Assembly: GCF_900104765.1 (NCBI RefSeq)
Contig: NZ_LT629737.1
Span: 1,178,001 to 1,242,000, forward strand
Direction of reading: 5' to 3'
Length of the DNA: 64,000 bases
Origin: Gillisia sp. Hel1_33_143
GTDB taxonomy: Bacteria > Bacteroidota > Bacteroidia > Flavobacteriales > Flavobacteriaceae
A program made the position numbers and the translations under genes. The notes under the pieces were generated by a model that was given only the letters and a program-made list of their open reading frames with translations, made no database searches and was not told where the DNA came from. Below are positions 1 to 9,269 of this stretch, piece by piece (position 1 is the stretch's first letter; each line of letters starts with the position of its first letter).

Positions 1-2714
1 CTATTAATTTTGCTCAATCTGCCGCAGCTTTAGACGAAGTTGTAGTAACAGGTTTGGCAACTTCTGTAAAAAGAACCAATTCAGCTAACGCTGTAGCTTC
101 TATATCTGCTGCAGAACTTGTTGGAACTACCACACCACCAACTTTGGATGGTGCGCTATACGGTAAATTTCCAGGTGCTATTGTAAGTGCAAACTCCGGA
201 GCTCCGGGAGGAGGACTTTCAGTTAAATTGCGTGGAGCTACATCTATACAAGGAAATACACAACCTCTCTATATTGTAGATGGAGTTTATGTAGATAACT
301 CTTCTATAGCAGCAGGTTTAAACGCTGTATCTGGCGCCGCGGCGGGAGGTAGTGCTTCCAATCAAGATAACCCATCCAACAGGATTGCAGATATAAATCC
401 GGAAGATATCGCAAACATAGAGATTTTAAAAGGGGCGTCTGCCGCCGCTATCTATGGTAGTAGAGCTGCAGCAGGGGTAGTTATTATTACTACCAAACGT
501 GGAGTTGCAGGAGAAACTTCTTATAGATTTTCACAATCTGTAGGATGGACGGAAGTAATTAATCTATTAGGTGTTAGAGATTATAATGAAGATAGAGTAA
601 GAGAATCTTTTGGAGATGCCGCTGTTCAGGATTTTATAGATGCCAGAGATGGTAATAGACTTGTAGATTATGAAGAGGAACTATTTGGGAATAAAGGGCT
701 GCTTACTATAACTAACTTTAGTACTAGTGGTGGTGGAGAGAAAACCAAGTTCTTTGCCGGAGTAACGCACAATAGTGAAGATGGAATTGTTGCCAATACC
801 GGATATGAGAAAATATCTTTGAGATTGAATGTGGATCATCGTGCTAATGATTTCGTGAAATTAGCGCTGAGTACTAATTACATTCATTCTTCTTCTGATA
901 GAGGGTACTTTAATAATGATAATACAGGAACCTCAGTGGGAGTTGCTTTAACAGGAACTGTGCCTTGGTTGCAATTATTTCCAGACGAAAACGGGAACTA
1001 TCCTGATAACCCATTAGGATCTTCCAATATCTTACAAACTAGAGATCTGGTAACTAATAATGAAAAGATCAATAGATTGATCATGGGAGGTTCTGCTAAC
1101 ATAGATCTTTACAGGAATGATAAGTCTAACTTAGAACTAATTTTACGTGGTGGTTTAGATTTTTATGGGTTTAATACATTGGCATTTTTTCCAAAAGAAC
1201 TTCAATTTCAAAAACCTTCTAATGGAGGACAGAATGGTGTATCTGTGCAGGGAAGTACTCAAAATAAGAACTATAATCTATCTGCATTCTTAGTACATAA
1301 TTACTTTACAGACAATAATATCAATTTTAGAACTCAGGCAGGTTTAACCAGAGAATATTTTGACAGAAATGGTTATTTAATTACCGCTACAGATCTTGTC
1401 GCTTCAGAAACAAATGTAGATCAGGCTACTAATACCGGTGTAGATCAAAATAGATTGAAGCAAGAAGATGCAGGTTTCTTTGCGCAAGAAGAAGTAAATT
1501 TTCAAGATAAAGTAATTGCAACAATTGGGGTGAGGGGTGATAAATCTTCGAACAATGGAGATGCTAATAAACTTAACTATTATCCAAAAGCTTCGGTTGC
1601 TTTAAACTTAAATGAGTTTGGCTTTTGGAATCAGAATTCAAAATTTAACCAATTAAAATTAAGAGCTGCTTATGGTGAGGCGGGTAACTTTCCACCAATT
1701 GGAGCATTGTTTACATCTTACAACAGTTTTACCAATGTAGGACAGGGCGGTGTAACATTAAAAGGAATTAGCCTTATTGGAACCAGAGGTAACCCAGATC
1801 TGAAGTCGGAAAGACAAAAGGAATTTGAAACAGGGGTAGACTTTGGATTTTTTAATGACAGGTTAACAGGATCTCTTACTTATTATATCAAAACCGTAGA
1901 CGATCTTATCTTAAATGCTTCTAAAGAACCTTCCTCAGGATTTACTACAGAATTTGTAAATGCAGGTAGTCTTGAGAATAAAGGGGTAGAGATCGCGTTA
2001 AATGCAGCTATTTTTAGAGGTGAAGATTTTAACTGGGATTTTGGAATGAACTTTTTTAAGAACAAATCTGAGATCACCAGATTAGATGTTCCGGCATTTA
2101 ATGCAGGTGGTTTTGGAGCCACGCTTGGTACCTTTAGAATTGAAGAAGGTAAAAGTGCTACTCAAATTGTTGGGATAGGGCCAGATCCAGATGCTAACGG
2201 TTTACAAAAGTTTGGAGATGCAGAGCCAGATTTTCAAATGAGTTTTAATAATTCTATAAGCTATAAAGGTTTTGATTTCAATTTCTTATGGCAATGGAAA
2301 AAAGGAGGAGATAATATCAATTTAACTGCGCTTTTAACAGATTTAAGTGGAACTAGTCATGATTATGATGAAATAGATCTAGATCCTGAAGGGCAGATTG
2401 GAAACGGGCCTTATCGTGTTAGTCAGTTAGGTTCTTCTGCAGCAGTATTTATTGAAGATTCTGGATATTTAAGATTGAGAGAGGTTGGTTTATATTATAC
2501 TATACCTTCTGCTATTACAGACTCTTTCTTAAACGGAACCTTTGACAGAATTAAATTTGGTTTCTCCGGAAACAATTTGATTAATATTTTCGATTATAAC
2601 AGCTACGATCCGGAAGTTTCCAACTTTGGAGGAGGTGGTATTTTTAATGCCGTTGAGGTAACTCCTTTTCCATCTTCCAAGAGATATATGTTTAACGTAG
2701 CCTTTAACTTTTAA
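1..2714 (+). CDS. SusC/RagA-type TonB-dependent outer-membrane receptor, 5' end missing
   Basis: This is the outer-membrane channel of a SusC/SusD nutrient-uptake pair. The reading frame is open from base 3 of the window, so the gene starts upstream; the signal peptide and carboxypeptidase-like N-terminal domain are outside the window. The visible part opens with ALDEVVVTG, the linker typical just before the plug domain. It continues through a plug with LYIVDGVYVD and IEILKGASAAAIYGSRAA, then a long beta-barrel ending in an aromatic C-terminus (VAFNF). The first TTG/ATG-like codons in the window are internal and not the start. The SusD partner begins 11 bases downstream. The substrate cannot be told: no glycan- or peptide-degrading enzyme is adjacent. 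Confidence 0.93.
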   Translation, partial: INFAQSAAALDEVVVTGLATSVKRTNSANAVASISAAELVGTTTPPTLDGALYGKFPGAIVSANSGAPGGGLSVKLRGATSIQGNTQPLYIVDGVYVDNSSIAAGLNAVSGAAAGGSASNQDNPSNRIADINPEDIANIEILKGASAAAIYGSRAAAGVVIITTKRGVAGETSYRFSQSVGWTEVINLLGVRDYNEDRVRESFGDAAVQDFIDARDGNRLVDYEEELFGNKGLLTITNFSTSGGGEKTKFFAGVTHNSEDGIVANTGYEKISLRLNVDHRANDFVKLALSTNYIHSSSDRGYFNNDNTGTSVGVALTGTVPWLQLFPDENGNYPDNPLGSSNILQTRDLVTNNEKINRLIMGGSANIDLYRNDKSNLELILRGGLDFYGFNTLAFFPKELQFQKPSNGGQNGVSVQGSTQNKNYNLSAFLVHNYFTDNNINFRTQAGLTREYFDRNGYLITATDLVASETNVDQATNTGVDQNRLKQEDAGFFAQEEVNFQDKVIATIGVRGDKSSNNGDANKLNYYPKASVALNLNEFGFWNQNSKFNQLKLRAAYGEAGNFPPIGALFTSYNSFTNVGQGGVTLKGISLIGTRGNPDLKSERQKEFETGVDFGFFNDRLTGSLTYYIKTVDDLILNASKEPSSGFTTEFVNAGSLENKGVEIALNAAIFRGEDFNWDFGMNFFKNKSEITRLDVPAFNAGGFGATLGTFRIEEGKSATQIVGIGPDPDANGLQKFGDAEPDFQMSFNNSISYKGFDFNFLWQWKKGGDNINLTALLTDLSGTSHDYDEIDLDPEGQIGNGPYRVSQLGSSAAVFIEDSGYLRLREVGLYYTIPSAITDSFLNGTFDRIKFGFSGNNLINIFDYNSYDPEVSNFGGGGIFNAVEVTPFPSSKRYMFNVAFNF

Positions 2715-2725
2715 AAAATATTAAT

Positions 2726-4042
2726 ATGAAAATTTTAAATAAAATATCAATCTTGATGGTTGCAGGCTTACTTACAACTTCCTGCACCGTAGAAGAGTTT
2801 TCAGATCTAAACGGTCCGGAAGTAGGTTCTTTGGTAGAAGATCTTTCTCGCGGTGATCTTCAGGATCTCGTGGGAGGAGTTTTTTATAGCATGAGAGTTG
2901 GTCTTGGAAATTATTATGACGATACCGGAGTTTTGGGACGTGAGTTTTATAGATTCTCAAGTTCAGACCCTAGGCTAACGGCAGATCTCTTGGGAAGAGA
3001 GAATGCCATTTTAGATAATAATACCTTTTATATTACCACGCCTTGGGCCGCAAGATATAGAACTGTAAAGAATGTAAATATTATACTAGAAGCATTAGAT
3101 AACTCTACTGCAGATTTTACTGAAGGTGAATTAAATGCAACCGAAGGACTCTTAAAGACCATTAAAGCGCATGAGCTATTGATGAATTTAAATCTAACAG
3201 ATGAAAATGGTATTAGAATAGATGTGAATGATCCGGAGAATTTGGGGCCAATTGTTTCAAAATCTGAAGCTTTATCTGCGATTAGAGCTATGTTAGAAGA
3301 AGGAGCTAGTAATTTAGCTGCTGGAGGAGATTCATTTCCTTTTAGCATGACTGCTGGTTTTGATGGATTTAACGATCCTTCTTCATTTTTAGAGGTTAAT
3401 AAGGGGTTGTCTGCTAGAGTTGCCGCGTATCAAGAAGATTTTTCTGCCGTATTAAGCTTTTTGGGAGATTCTTTCTTAGACCTTAATGGAGATCTTTCTG
3501 AAGGTATCTACTATGTTTTCTCAGATGATCAGAACGACCTTCCTAATCCGGTATTTTTCCAACAAAATGCTTCTGCTGCTGGAGTTAGAATTGTTCAGCC
3601 AGATTTCATTACAGATGCAGAGGCTGGGGATGATCGTATAGATGCTAAGACAAGCTTGAGAGATGAGACCATTACTTTTGATGGCCTTTCTGGAGATTAT
3701 GATTTCTTTGTATTTAAGTCTAGAACAGATAATGTTCCAATAATAAGGAATGCTGAACTTGTTTTACTTTATGCTGAAGCTAATATTAACACCAATCCGG
3801 AGGAAGTGGTGAAAGCATTAAATGTAATTAGAAATGCTGCCTCGCTATCAGATTATTCTGGTGCAAATACCGCTTCTGCCTTAACTGCAGAAATGTTGAA
3901 GCAAAGACGTTATGAGCTATATGGAGAAGGGCATAGATGGATTGATGCCAGACGTTATGATATTTTAAATACCTTACCTATAGACAGACCGGGAGATGAT
4001 GTGTTTACACAATTCCCTATTCCACTTACCGAGAATGAGTAG
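2726..4042 (+). CDS. SusD/RagB-family nutrient-binding outer-membrane lipoprotein
   Basis: This is the surface lipoprotein that acts as a ligand-capturing lid on the SusC channel encoded just upstream. The 438-residue product has a lipoprotein signal peptide ending in the lipobox TTSC (Cys at about residue 20). Helical repeats typical of SusD follow, and a conserved C-terminal segment contains KQRRYELYGEGHRWIDARRYD and a FPIP motif near the end. The length is at the short end for the family. It is co-transcribed with the receptor and ends 30 bases before a strong terminator. The ligand is unknown. The family call is secure; the substrate is not inferable. Confidence 0.93.
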   Translation: MKILNKISILMVAGLLTTSCTVEEFSDLNGPEVGSLVEDLSRGDLQDLVGGVFYSMRVGLGNYYDDTGVLGREFYRFSSSDPRLTADLLGRENAILDNNTFYITTPWAARYRTVKNVNIILEALDNSTADFTEGELNATEGLLKTIKAHELLMNLNLTDENGIRIDVNDPENLGPIVSKSEALSAIRAMLEEGASNLAAGGDSFPFSMTAGFDGFNDPSSFLEVNKGLSARVAAYQEDFSAVLSFLGDSFLDLNGDLSEGIYYVFSDDQNDLPNPVFFQQNASAAGVRIVQPDFITDAEAGDDRIDAKTSLRDETITFDGLSGDYDFFVFKSRTDNVPIIRNAELVLLYAEANINTNPEEVVKALNVIRNAASLSDYSGANTASALTAEMLKQRRYELYGEGHRWIDARRYDILNTLPIDRPGDDVFTQFPIPLTENE

Positions 4043-4071
4043 TTAATTAATAATTATAATTCTATAATTAG

Positions 4072-4103
4072 TCCAATGTGTCGAGAGATGCATTGGATTT
4101 TTT
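4072..4103 (+). terminator. Intrinsic terminator of the susC-susD operon
   Basis: A 7-bp stem TCCAATG (4072-4078) / CATTGGA (4091-4097) is followed at once by six T residues. It lies 30 bases after the susD stop. Its position also argues against any exporter start codon upstream of it. Confidence 0.75.
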
Positions 4104-4119
4104 ATTGTTGACAATTGCC

Positions 4120-4127
4120 TATTTTCG
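4120..4127 (+). promoter_or_regulatory. Putative -7 box for the EamA gene
   Basis: TATTTTCG matches 7 of 8 positions of the Bacteroidota -7 consensus TAnnTTTG and lies 26 bases before the chosen ATG at 4153, just after the susD terminator. No convincing -33 TTTG is seen at the usual spacing. Confidence 0.4.
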
Positions 4128-4152
4128 CCTACTTAAATCTTATTCTGAAGCA

Positions 4153-5061
4153 ATGCCGGTAAAAAATCTTAAATGGGTCTATTTAGTTCTTCTTTCTATA
4201 GTTTGGGGAAGCTCATTTATCCTGATTAAAAAAGGACTCGTAGGATTAACTCCTCTTCAATTGGGTTCTTTCCGAATTCTGTTTGCAGCTTTTTTCTTAC
4301 TCTTAGTTGGATTCAAAAGTTTGTTAAAACTAAATAAAAGTCAGTGGAAATGGATCGTGATCTCTGGTTTCTTGGGTTCATTTTTTCCTGTATACCTCTT
4401 TGCTTTTGCAGAAACAGAAATAGATAGTGCTGTGGCATCCATCTTAAATGCAGCAACACCCTTAATGACCTTGATCTTTGGAGTATTATTCTTTAAACTG
4501 GCGTTAACTCAAAATAAAGGAATTGGAGTTATCATTGGGTTGCTTGGTACTTTAGGGTTGATCTTTAGCGGAGCGCAGGTTAATCCAGATCAAAATTATT
4601 TTTATTCCATTTTGGTAATAATTGCAGCTTCCTGCTACGCTATCAATGTAAATATTTTAAAGCGATATATGCATGATATCTCGGCACTGGGTATCACTAC
4701 CGGAAATTTTTTAGTGCTTGCAATTCCTGCATTTATAATTTTATTATCTACAGGCTTTAATTTTGATGATATAAAAGTTGATTCTGAGATTGGAATCTCT
4801 GTATTCTTTGTAATGATCCTGGGGGTTATAGGAACCGGTATAGCGATGATAATCTTTAATAGGTTGATACAGATCTCAGATCCTGTATTTTCTACTTCAG
4901 TAACTTATACTATTCCTCTGGTGGCTTTGGGTTGGGGATTCTTAGATGGAGAGAAATTTAGTTTACTTCAATTATTTTCAGCTTTGATTATTTTATTAGG
5001 TGTGTTTTTGGTGAATAGAGCTAAGAACCTATATACATCAAATAAAAAAACCGGCCTCTAG
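4153..5061 (+). CDS. EamA/DMT-superfamily membrane transporter
   Basis: A 302-residue inner-membrane protein with about ten hydrophobic segments in two homologous halves, the layout of EamA (drug/metabolite transporter) exporters. The first helix carries the conserved SIVWGSSFILIKKGL pattern, and later segments carry AETEIDSAVASILNAATPL, typical of the first repeat. The ATG at 4153 (MPVKNLKWVYL) is preferred because a longer frame from GTG 4078 would begin inside the preceding terminator hairpin and add a non-membrane leader. Family members export amino acids, nucleosides or other small metabolites; the substrate here is unknown. It converges on the M16 protease operon and shares a bidirectional terminator with it. 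Confidence 0.88.
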   Translation: MPVKNLKWVYLVLLSIVWGSSFILIKKGLVGLTPLQLGSFRILFAAFFLLLVGFKSLLKLNKSQWKWIVISGFLGSFFPVYLFAFAETEIDSAVASILNAATPLMTLIFGVLFFKLALTQNKGIGVIIGLLGTLGLIFSGAQVNPDQNYFYSILVIIAASCYAINVNILKRYMHDISALGITTGNFLVLAIPAFIILLSTGFNFDDIKVDSEIGISVFFVMILGVIGTGIAMIIFNRLIQISDPVFSTSVTYTIPLVALGWGFLDGEKFSLLQLFSALIILLGVFLVNRAKNLYTSNKKTGL

Positions 5062-5073
5062 AGACCGGTCTTT
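5050..5073 (-). terminator. Terminator between convergent EamA and M16 genes
   Basis: ACCGG (5050-5054) pairs with CCGGT (5065-5069) around a CTCTAGAG core. A run of seven A on the left gives a T-tract on the minus strand, so it best serves the M16 operon; CTTT follows on the plus side. It overlaps the EamA stop codon. Confidence 0.7.
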
Positions 5074-5092
5074 CCAACATTAACAAAAATAA

Positions 5093-7162
5093 TTATTCTT
5101 CAAAATCTGCATCGCTTACTCCTTCATTTAATTTGATAGAAGAAACGTTGAATTCAAAAGATTGTGGTCCAAAAGACTGAGAAATTGTAAATGGAAATTT
5201 AATTCCGTCAACTTCCTGGTAGTTGGAGTACAAAGTAGGGATAGACATTGTCTGTCCTGCTTGAGATACTGTTTTTACAGACTTCACTTTAAGTCCAGAC
5301 TTAACATCATAGTAAGATGTAGTTTGCTCGTTTAGAGAAACTGCATATGCATCCTGACCTTCAACCTGCTCAATTCCCATCACTTTAGCTCCTTCAGCAT
5401 TTAGCTCAGGGAAGGTATTGGCATCTTGTTTTGCAGCCGCAATTTGCTCTTCGTTAAAAGGCATTTTTTGTCCTTGCATAACAGCATATCCGGTAGTTCC
5501 ATTAAAGATCTGCTTACTCATAGCCTGTCCAGCCATAGACACTACAGTAGAAGATTTTCCATTTGCAGTAGTTTTAGTTTCAAGATCTAATTTTTGTCCT
5601 TGAATTGTTGCTTGTGCCATAAGTACAACACTTTCCACTTTTTTAGCAGCTTCTTTACCACCAATAGCGTTCAAATATTTGTCAAAAACAGTTGCTACAG
5701 TTACAGAAGCATCTACGGTTTTGTTAAATTCTGGCTTTTTAATTTCTTTAGCTTGCTTATCAAAATACTTTACAGGGATGTCTTTTCCATTGTAGGTAAG
5801 GTTCTCTAAACTTTCTGCAACATCACTACCTTTTCCTGCAATTACAATTCTTGTATAGTCTACCTGGAAATATTTTTTAGCTACTCTCTGAACATCTTCT
5901 GCAGTTACGGCATTTATCTTTTTAAGATAGTTTTGGTAGTAATCTTTAGGAAGATTTTCCGTTTCAATGTTTAAAGCATATTGAGCTATTGTTGTTGGGT
6001 TTTCTAATGCTCTCACAAAGTTTCCAACATATTTTGCTTTTGCTAAAGCCAATTCTTGAGTAGAAACTTTTTCATTTCTAATTCTATGAATCTCATCTAA
6101 GAAAGCAACAACAGCACTATCTGTTACGGCATTTCTTACACTAGCGCTAGCTACAAAAGAAGATACATATTTATCATCATCTGTTCTAGAGTAGGCTCCA
6201 TAAGTGTAACCTTTATCTTCTCTAAGGTTGTTGAATAATCTTCCTTCACCACCACCACCAAGAACTTGGTTAGCAATAATAGCCGGGAAATAATCTGCAT
6301 CTCCTTTTTTAAGTTTGATAGTATTTACTAAAGCAACTTCACTTTGAACAGCATTTGGCATGTTTAAGAAATCTACCTGAGTGTACTGAACGTTTTTAGG
6401 TTCTGGCAAGGTAAAAGTTGGAAGCGTACCTTTTTTCCAAGAGCTAAATCCTTTTTTTACTAGATCTTTAGCTTCTTTAAGGTTGATGTCTCCTACTATT
6501 ACTAAATATGCATTTTGAGGCACAAAATAATTGTTGTAGTAAGATTTTACATTGTCTAATGTTAAGGTCTCTACAGTTTCTTTAGTAACCATTTCCCCAT
6601 AAGGGTGATTAGTTCCAAAAGCTAATGCAGATCTTAGTTTTCTAGCATTTGCTGCAACATCTTTCTCATCAGATTTTAATCCTTCTAAAAATCGCTCTTT
6701 AGCTTTGTCAAATTCTTCTTGAGTGAATTTTGGATTCAATGCTCCATCTGCCATCAATTCTAAGATTCTAGGAAAATACTTAGATAAACTTCTTGCTGAA
6801 GCTCCGCTAGAAAAGTAATTTAAGTTTGCACCTAAATAATCTATTTCTTCATTAAAAGCGTCTTTCTCTACAGAAGTTGTTCCTGTTCCTAAAAGATCTC
6901 CGGTAAGTGTAGATATACCTGCTTTTGCTCCTTCTGGATGTGGAGGATTGTCCATAGTAAGCGTCATACTCACTCTTGGAAGTTTATGATTCTCCACTAA
7001 AAGTACTTTTAAACCATTATCTAGCTTAAAAGACTCTGGAGTACCTAAGTTTATTTTGGGAGCCGGACCCGGTTGAGGTTGCTTGCTTCGGTCTACTTGG
7101 GCTTGAATTCCAAACGAAACAAGAAATAAAATGGCTAATGCTGTTATTTTATTTTTCATCAT
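5093..7162 (-). CDS. M16-family peptidase, non-catalytic R/Y subunit with C-terminal extension
   Basis: A secreted (periplasmic) 689-residue protein with a signal peptide ending near GIQAQ. Residues about 30-470 form the two-lobed M16 fold, but the zinc motif HxxEH is absent where it should be. Instead it keeps the glycine-rich GGGGEGRLFNNLRED and KGYTYGAYS segments that carry the R/Y substrate-binding residues of the partner subunit. Residues about 490-689 form an extra domain resembling lipoprotein-carrier/LolA-like beta proteins. It follows the HxxEH-bearing subunit after an 18-base gap, so the two probably form a heterodimeric peptidase comparable to mitochondrial processing peptidase subunits. 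The role is probably peptide or oligopeptide degradation; the natural substrate is unknown. Confidence 0.9.
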   Translation of the reverse strand: MMKNKITALAILFLVSFGIQAQVDRSKQPQPGPAPKINLGTPESFKLDNGLKVLLVENHKLPRVSMTLTMDNPPHPEGAKAGISTLTGDLLGTGTTSVEKDAFNEEIDYLGANLNYFSSGASARSLSKYFPRILELMADGALNPKFTQEEFDKAKERFLEGLKSDEKDVAANARKLRSALAFGTNHPYGEMVTKETVETLTLDNVKSYYNNYFVPQNAYLVIVGDINLKEAKDLVKKGFSSWKKGTLPTFTLPEPKNVQYTQVDFLNMPNAVQSEVALVNTIKLKKGDADYFPAIIANQVLGGGGEGRLFNNLREDKGYTYGAYSRTDDDKYVSSFVASASVRNAVTDSAVVAFLDEIHRIRNEKVSTQELALAKAKYVGNFVRALENPTTIAQYALNIETENLPKDYYQNYLKKINAVTAEDVQRVAKKYFQVDYTRIVIAGKGSDVAESLENLTYNGKDIPVKYFDKQAKEIKKPEFNKTVDASVTVATVFDKYLNAIGGKEAAKKVESVVLMAQATIQGQKLDLETKTTANGKSSTVVSMAGQAMSKQIFNGTTGYAVMQGQKMPFNEEQIAAAKQDANTFPELNAEGAKVMGIEQVEGQDAYAVSLNEQTTSYYDVKSGLKVKSVKTVSQAGQTMSIPTLYSNYQEVDGIKFPFTISQSFGPQSFEFNVSSIKLNEGVSDADFEE

Positions 7163-7180
7163 TGTATTTTTAATTTTTAT

Positions 7181-8512
7181 CTATTCAGAATCAGCTGCGC
7201 TATCCTCTTTTGGTAAGTATTTTAATACTAATCTTTGATTTGGATTAAGATATTCATTTGCTACTCTTTTAATATCTTCTCTAGTAATAGAGCGGTAGAT
7301 CTTTATCTCATCATTTATCAAATCTGTATCACCATAAAGCATTTGGTATCTAGCCAAAGAATTTGCAATTCCTTCTATGCTGCTGTTAGAGTTTACAAAT
7401 TGATTTTCAAAAGTATTTTGAAGTTTTTCGTATTCTCTTTCTGAAATTAATTCAGTTTGAAGTTTTTTGATCTCCTCATCAGTTTCCGCAACTATAGTAT
7501 CTAAAGCTACATCTCCTAATGGAATACCAAAGATCACATACTGCCCGTAATCTTCCTGGCTAATGTTGAAAGCACCAATTTGAAGCGCTTGTTTTTGCTC
7601 ATCTACCAATTTTTTATAAAGTCTAGAAGATTTTCCTGAAGTTAATACAGAAGAGATCATGTCTAAAACATAAGCATCCTTGTTCTTCATAGAAGGTGTT
7701 CTATAAGCAGTAACAATTGCAGGTAATTGAATGTTAGGATCATTATACGTTGCATTGATTTGCTCTGTAATAGGCTCCTCTTTAATATTAATAGGTGTTA
7801 CTTCATTTCCTTTTGGAATTGGAGCGAAATAATCTTGAATCATTTTCTTTGTTTCTCCAATTTCAATATCTCCAGCTACTACTAATGTAGCATTGTTAGG
7901 TGCGTAGAATTTCTTGTTAAAATCTCTAAACTCTTCTAAAGTTGCAGCATCTAAATGATCCATAGATCCAATAGTTGCCCAACGGTAAGGGTGATTTTTA
8001 AAAAGATTCTTTTTAACCTCTGCTAAGATCTGCCCATAAGGAGAGTTATCTACACGCAATCTTTTTTCTTCTTTTACAACTTCATTTTGAGTGTCTACAC
8101 CACCTTGGTTAATAATAGGATGTAACATTCTCTCAGATTCCATCCATAATCCTAATTCTAGATTGTTAGATGGAAAGTTCTCGTAATAGTAAGTACGGTC
8201 ATCTGTAGTGTTAGCGTTGTTAGCACCACCATTAGCAGAAACTATCTTAAACCATTCCCCTTTATCGATGTTCTCTGTACCTTCAAATAAAAGGTGTTCA
8301 AAGAAGTGAGCAAATCCTGTACGTTCAGGATTTTCGTTTTTTGCTCCTACATGGTACATCACTCCGGTGGTTACTACGGGTGCAGTTTTATCCTGATGTA
8401 AGATGACATGTAAGCCATTATCAAGATCGTACTCGGTAAATTCAACTTCTTGTGCGAATCCGGTAACTCCAAGAATTAGCGCACAGGCTGATAATTTAAA
8501 TTTGTTGATCAT
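7181..8512 (-). CDS. M16-family zinc metallopeptidase, catalytic subunit
   Basis: A 443-residue periplasmic zinc peptidase. A signal peptide (residues 1-20, ending GFA) is followed by the inverted zinc motif HFFEH at residues 69-73, with the distal glutamate in NEVVKEEKRLR. The second M16 lobe lacks that motif, as usual. It is the first gene of a two-gene minus-strand operon whose second gene supplies the complementary R/Y subunit. The 188-base spacer upstream separates it from a divergent membrane-protein gene. M16B family membership is secure; the physiological substrate is not known. Confidence 0.93.
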   Translation of the reverse strand: MINKFKLSACALILGVTGFAQEVEFTEYDLDNGLHVILHQDKTAPVVTTGVMYHVGAKNENPERTGFAHFFEHLLFEGTENIDKGEWFKIVSANGGANNANTTDDRTYYYENFPSNNLELGLWMESERMLHPIINQGGVDTQNEVVKEEKRLRVDNSPYGQILAEVKKNLFKNHPYRWATIGSMDHLDAATLEEFRDFNKKFYAPNNATLVVAGDIEIGETKKMIQDYFAPIPKGNEVTPINIKEEPITEQINATYNDPNIQLPAIVTAYRTPSMKNKDAYVLDMISSVLTSGKSSRLYKKLVDEQKQALQIGAFNISQEDYGQYVIFGIPLGDVALDTIVAETDEEIKKLQTELISEREYEKLQNTFENQFVNSNSSIEGIANSLARYQMLYGDTDLINDEIKIYRSITREDIKRVANEYLNPNQRLVLKYLPKEDSAADSE

Positions 8513-8700
8513 TTTTTTTGAATATTTTTATTAATGTAGGTATAGGTTGCTCAAACAGTGAAGTTGTTACATTATATCAGAAAATTTAACAATTAGCCCT
8601 ATTTTTAGTTCCACAAAGTTTAAAGATGTTAAAATTAACAGCGTATTAAGTAAATTACTGATGAATTTTAAAGAACTTTAGAAAAGAAAAAAATAAAAGA

Positions 8701-9171
8701 ATGAAAACATTAAGTATCCCAATTAAATATGGAGTTGCTATTTCTGCTGGATTAATAGCTTATTTTTTAGTCCTTGCGCTTTTTGAAGTGCATACCCAAC
8801 CGGCGTTTAGTTTATTTAACGGTGTAATTATGGGCTTTGGAATGTATGAAGCTATAAAACATTATAGATTAGAGAAAGGTGACAATTTTAAATATCAAAA
8901 AGGCTTCATGGCACTTTTGCTAACGGGTTTTAACGCTAGCATTATTTTCACCATATTTTTTGGTCTTTACTCCACAGAATTTAATCCTGATTTTTTAAAT
9001 CAATTGTTGAGTATGTGGAGATCAGACTATGATACTAGTGTTGGAATTGTAATTTTTGTAGTTGCCGTTATGGGGTTTGCTACCACCTTTGTACTTACAC
9101 TTTCTTTTATGCAGCTATTTAAAGATTCTTGGAATGCAGGATCAGGAAAAAAACAACAGGTACGAAAATAA
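8701..9171 (+). CDS. Small four-helix membrane protein, DUF4199-like
   Basis: A 156-residue protein with four hydrophobic segments (about residues 10-30, 38-58, 70-92 and 112-138) and a basic C-terminus (KKQQVRK). The architecture and spacing resemble DUF4199 membrane proteins, common in Bacteroidota and of unknown function, but the assignment is from general layout, not a decisive motif. The start ATG is the first codon after an AT-rich, gene-free spacer. It lies between the M16 operon (divergent) and rplU (same strand, own promoter), so context gives no functional hint. Confidence 0.55.
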   Translation: MKTLSIPIKYGVAISAGLIAYFLVLALFEVHTQPAFSLFNGVIMGFGMYEAIKHYRLEKGDNFKYQKGFMALLLTGFNASIIFTIFFGLYSTEFNPDFLNQLLSMWRSDYDTSVGIVIFVVAVMGFATTFVLTLSFMQLFKDSWNAGSGKKQQVRK

Positions 9172-9179
9172 TCAAAGAC

Positions 9180-9210
9180 TTTGTGAATTAATTATTTAGA
9201 AGTATATTTG
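9180..9210 (+). promoter_or_regulatory. Strong Bacteroidota-type promoter of rplU-rpmA
   Basis: TTTG (9180-9183), 19-base spacer, TATATTTG (9203-9210): a full match to the -33 TTTG / -7 TAnnTTTG consensus. It starts ten bases after the preceding gene's stop. Transcription is predicted to begin near 9214-9217. Confidence 0.8.
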
Positions 9211-9215
9211 CACCC

Positions 9216-9236
9216 GCTTGTGGAAAATTTGCAAGC
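9216..9236 (+). promoter_or_regulatory. Stem-loop at the predicted 5' end of the rplU leader
   Basis: GCTTG (9216-9220) pairs with CAAGC (9232-9236) over an 11-base loop, at the predicted transcription start and 33 bases before the rplU ATG. It could stabilise the mRNA or be a ribosomal-protein autoregulatory site; the stem is short, so this is tentative. Confidence 0.35.
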
Positions 9237-9269
9237 AATTTATTTAAATAATTAATTTAATTATACGCT

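Noticed and set aside
54..2714. SusC-like gene starting at the TTG at 54
   Set aside because: The frame is open back to base 3 and encodes the conserved ALDEVVVTG linker, so the gene is cut by the window edge, not started there.
4078..4152. N-terminal extension of the EamA protein from GTG 4078
   Set aside because: The GTG is inside the susD terminator hairpin and the added residues do not match the family; ATG 4153 begins the first helix.
5418..5809. Open frames antisense to the M16 gene
   Set aside because: No family features, no promoter, and they mirror the codon pattern of the real gene.
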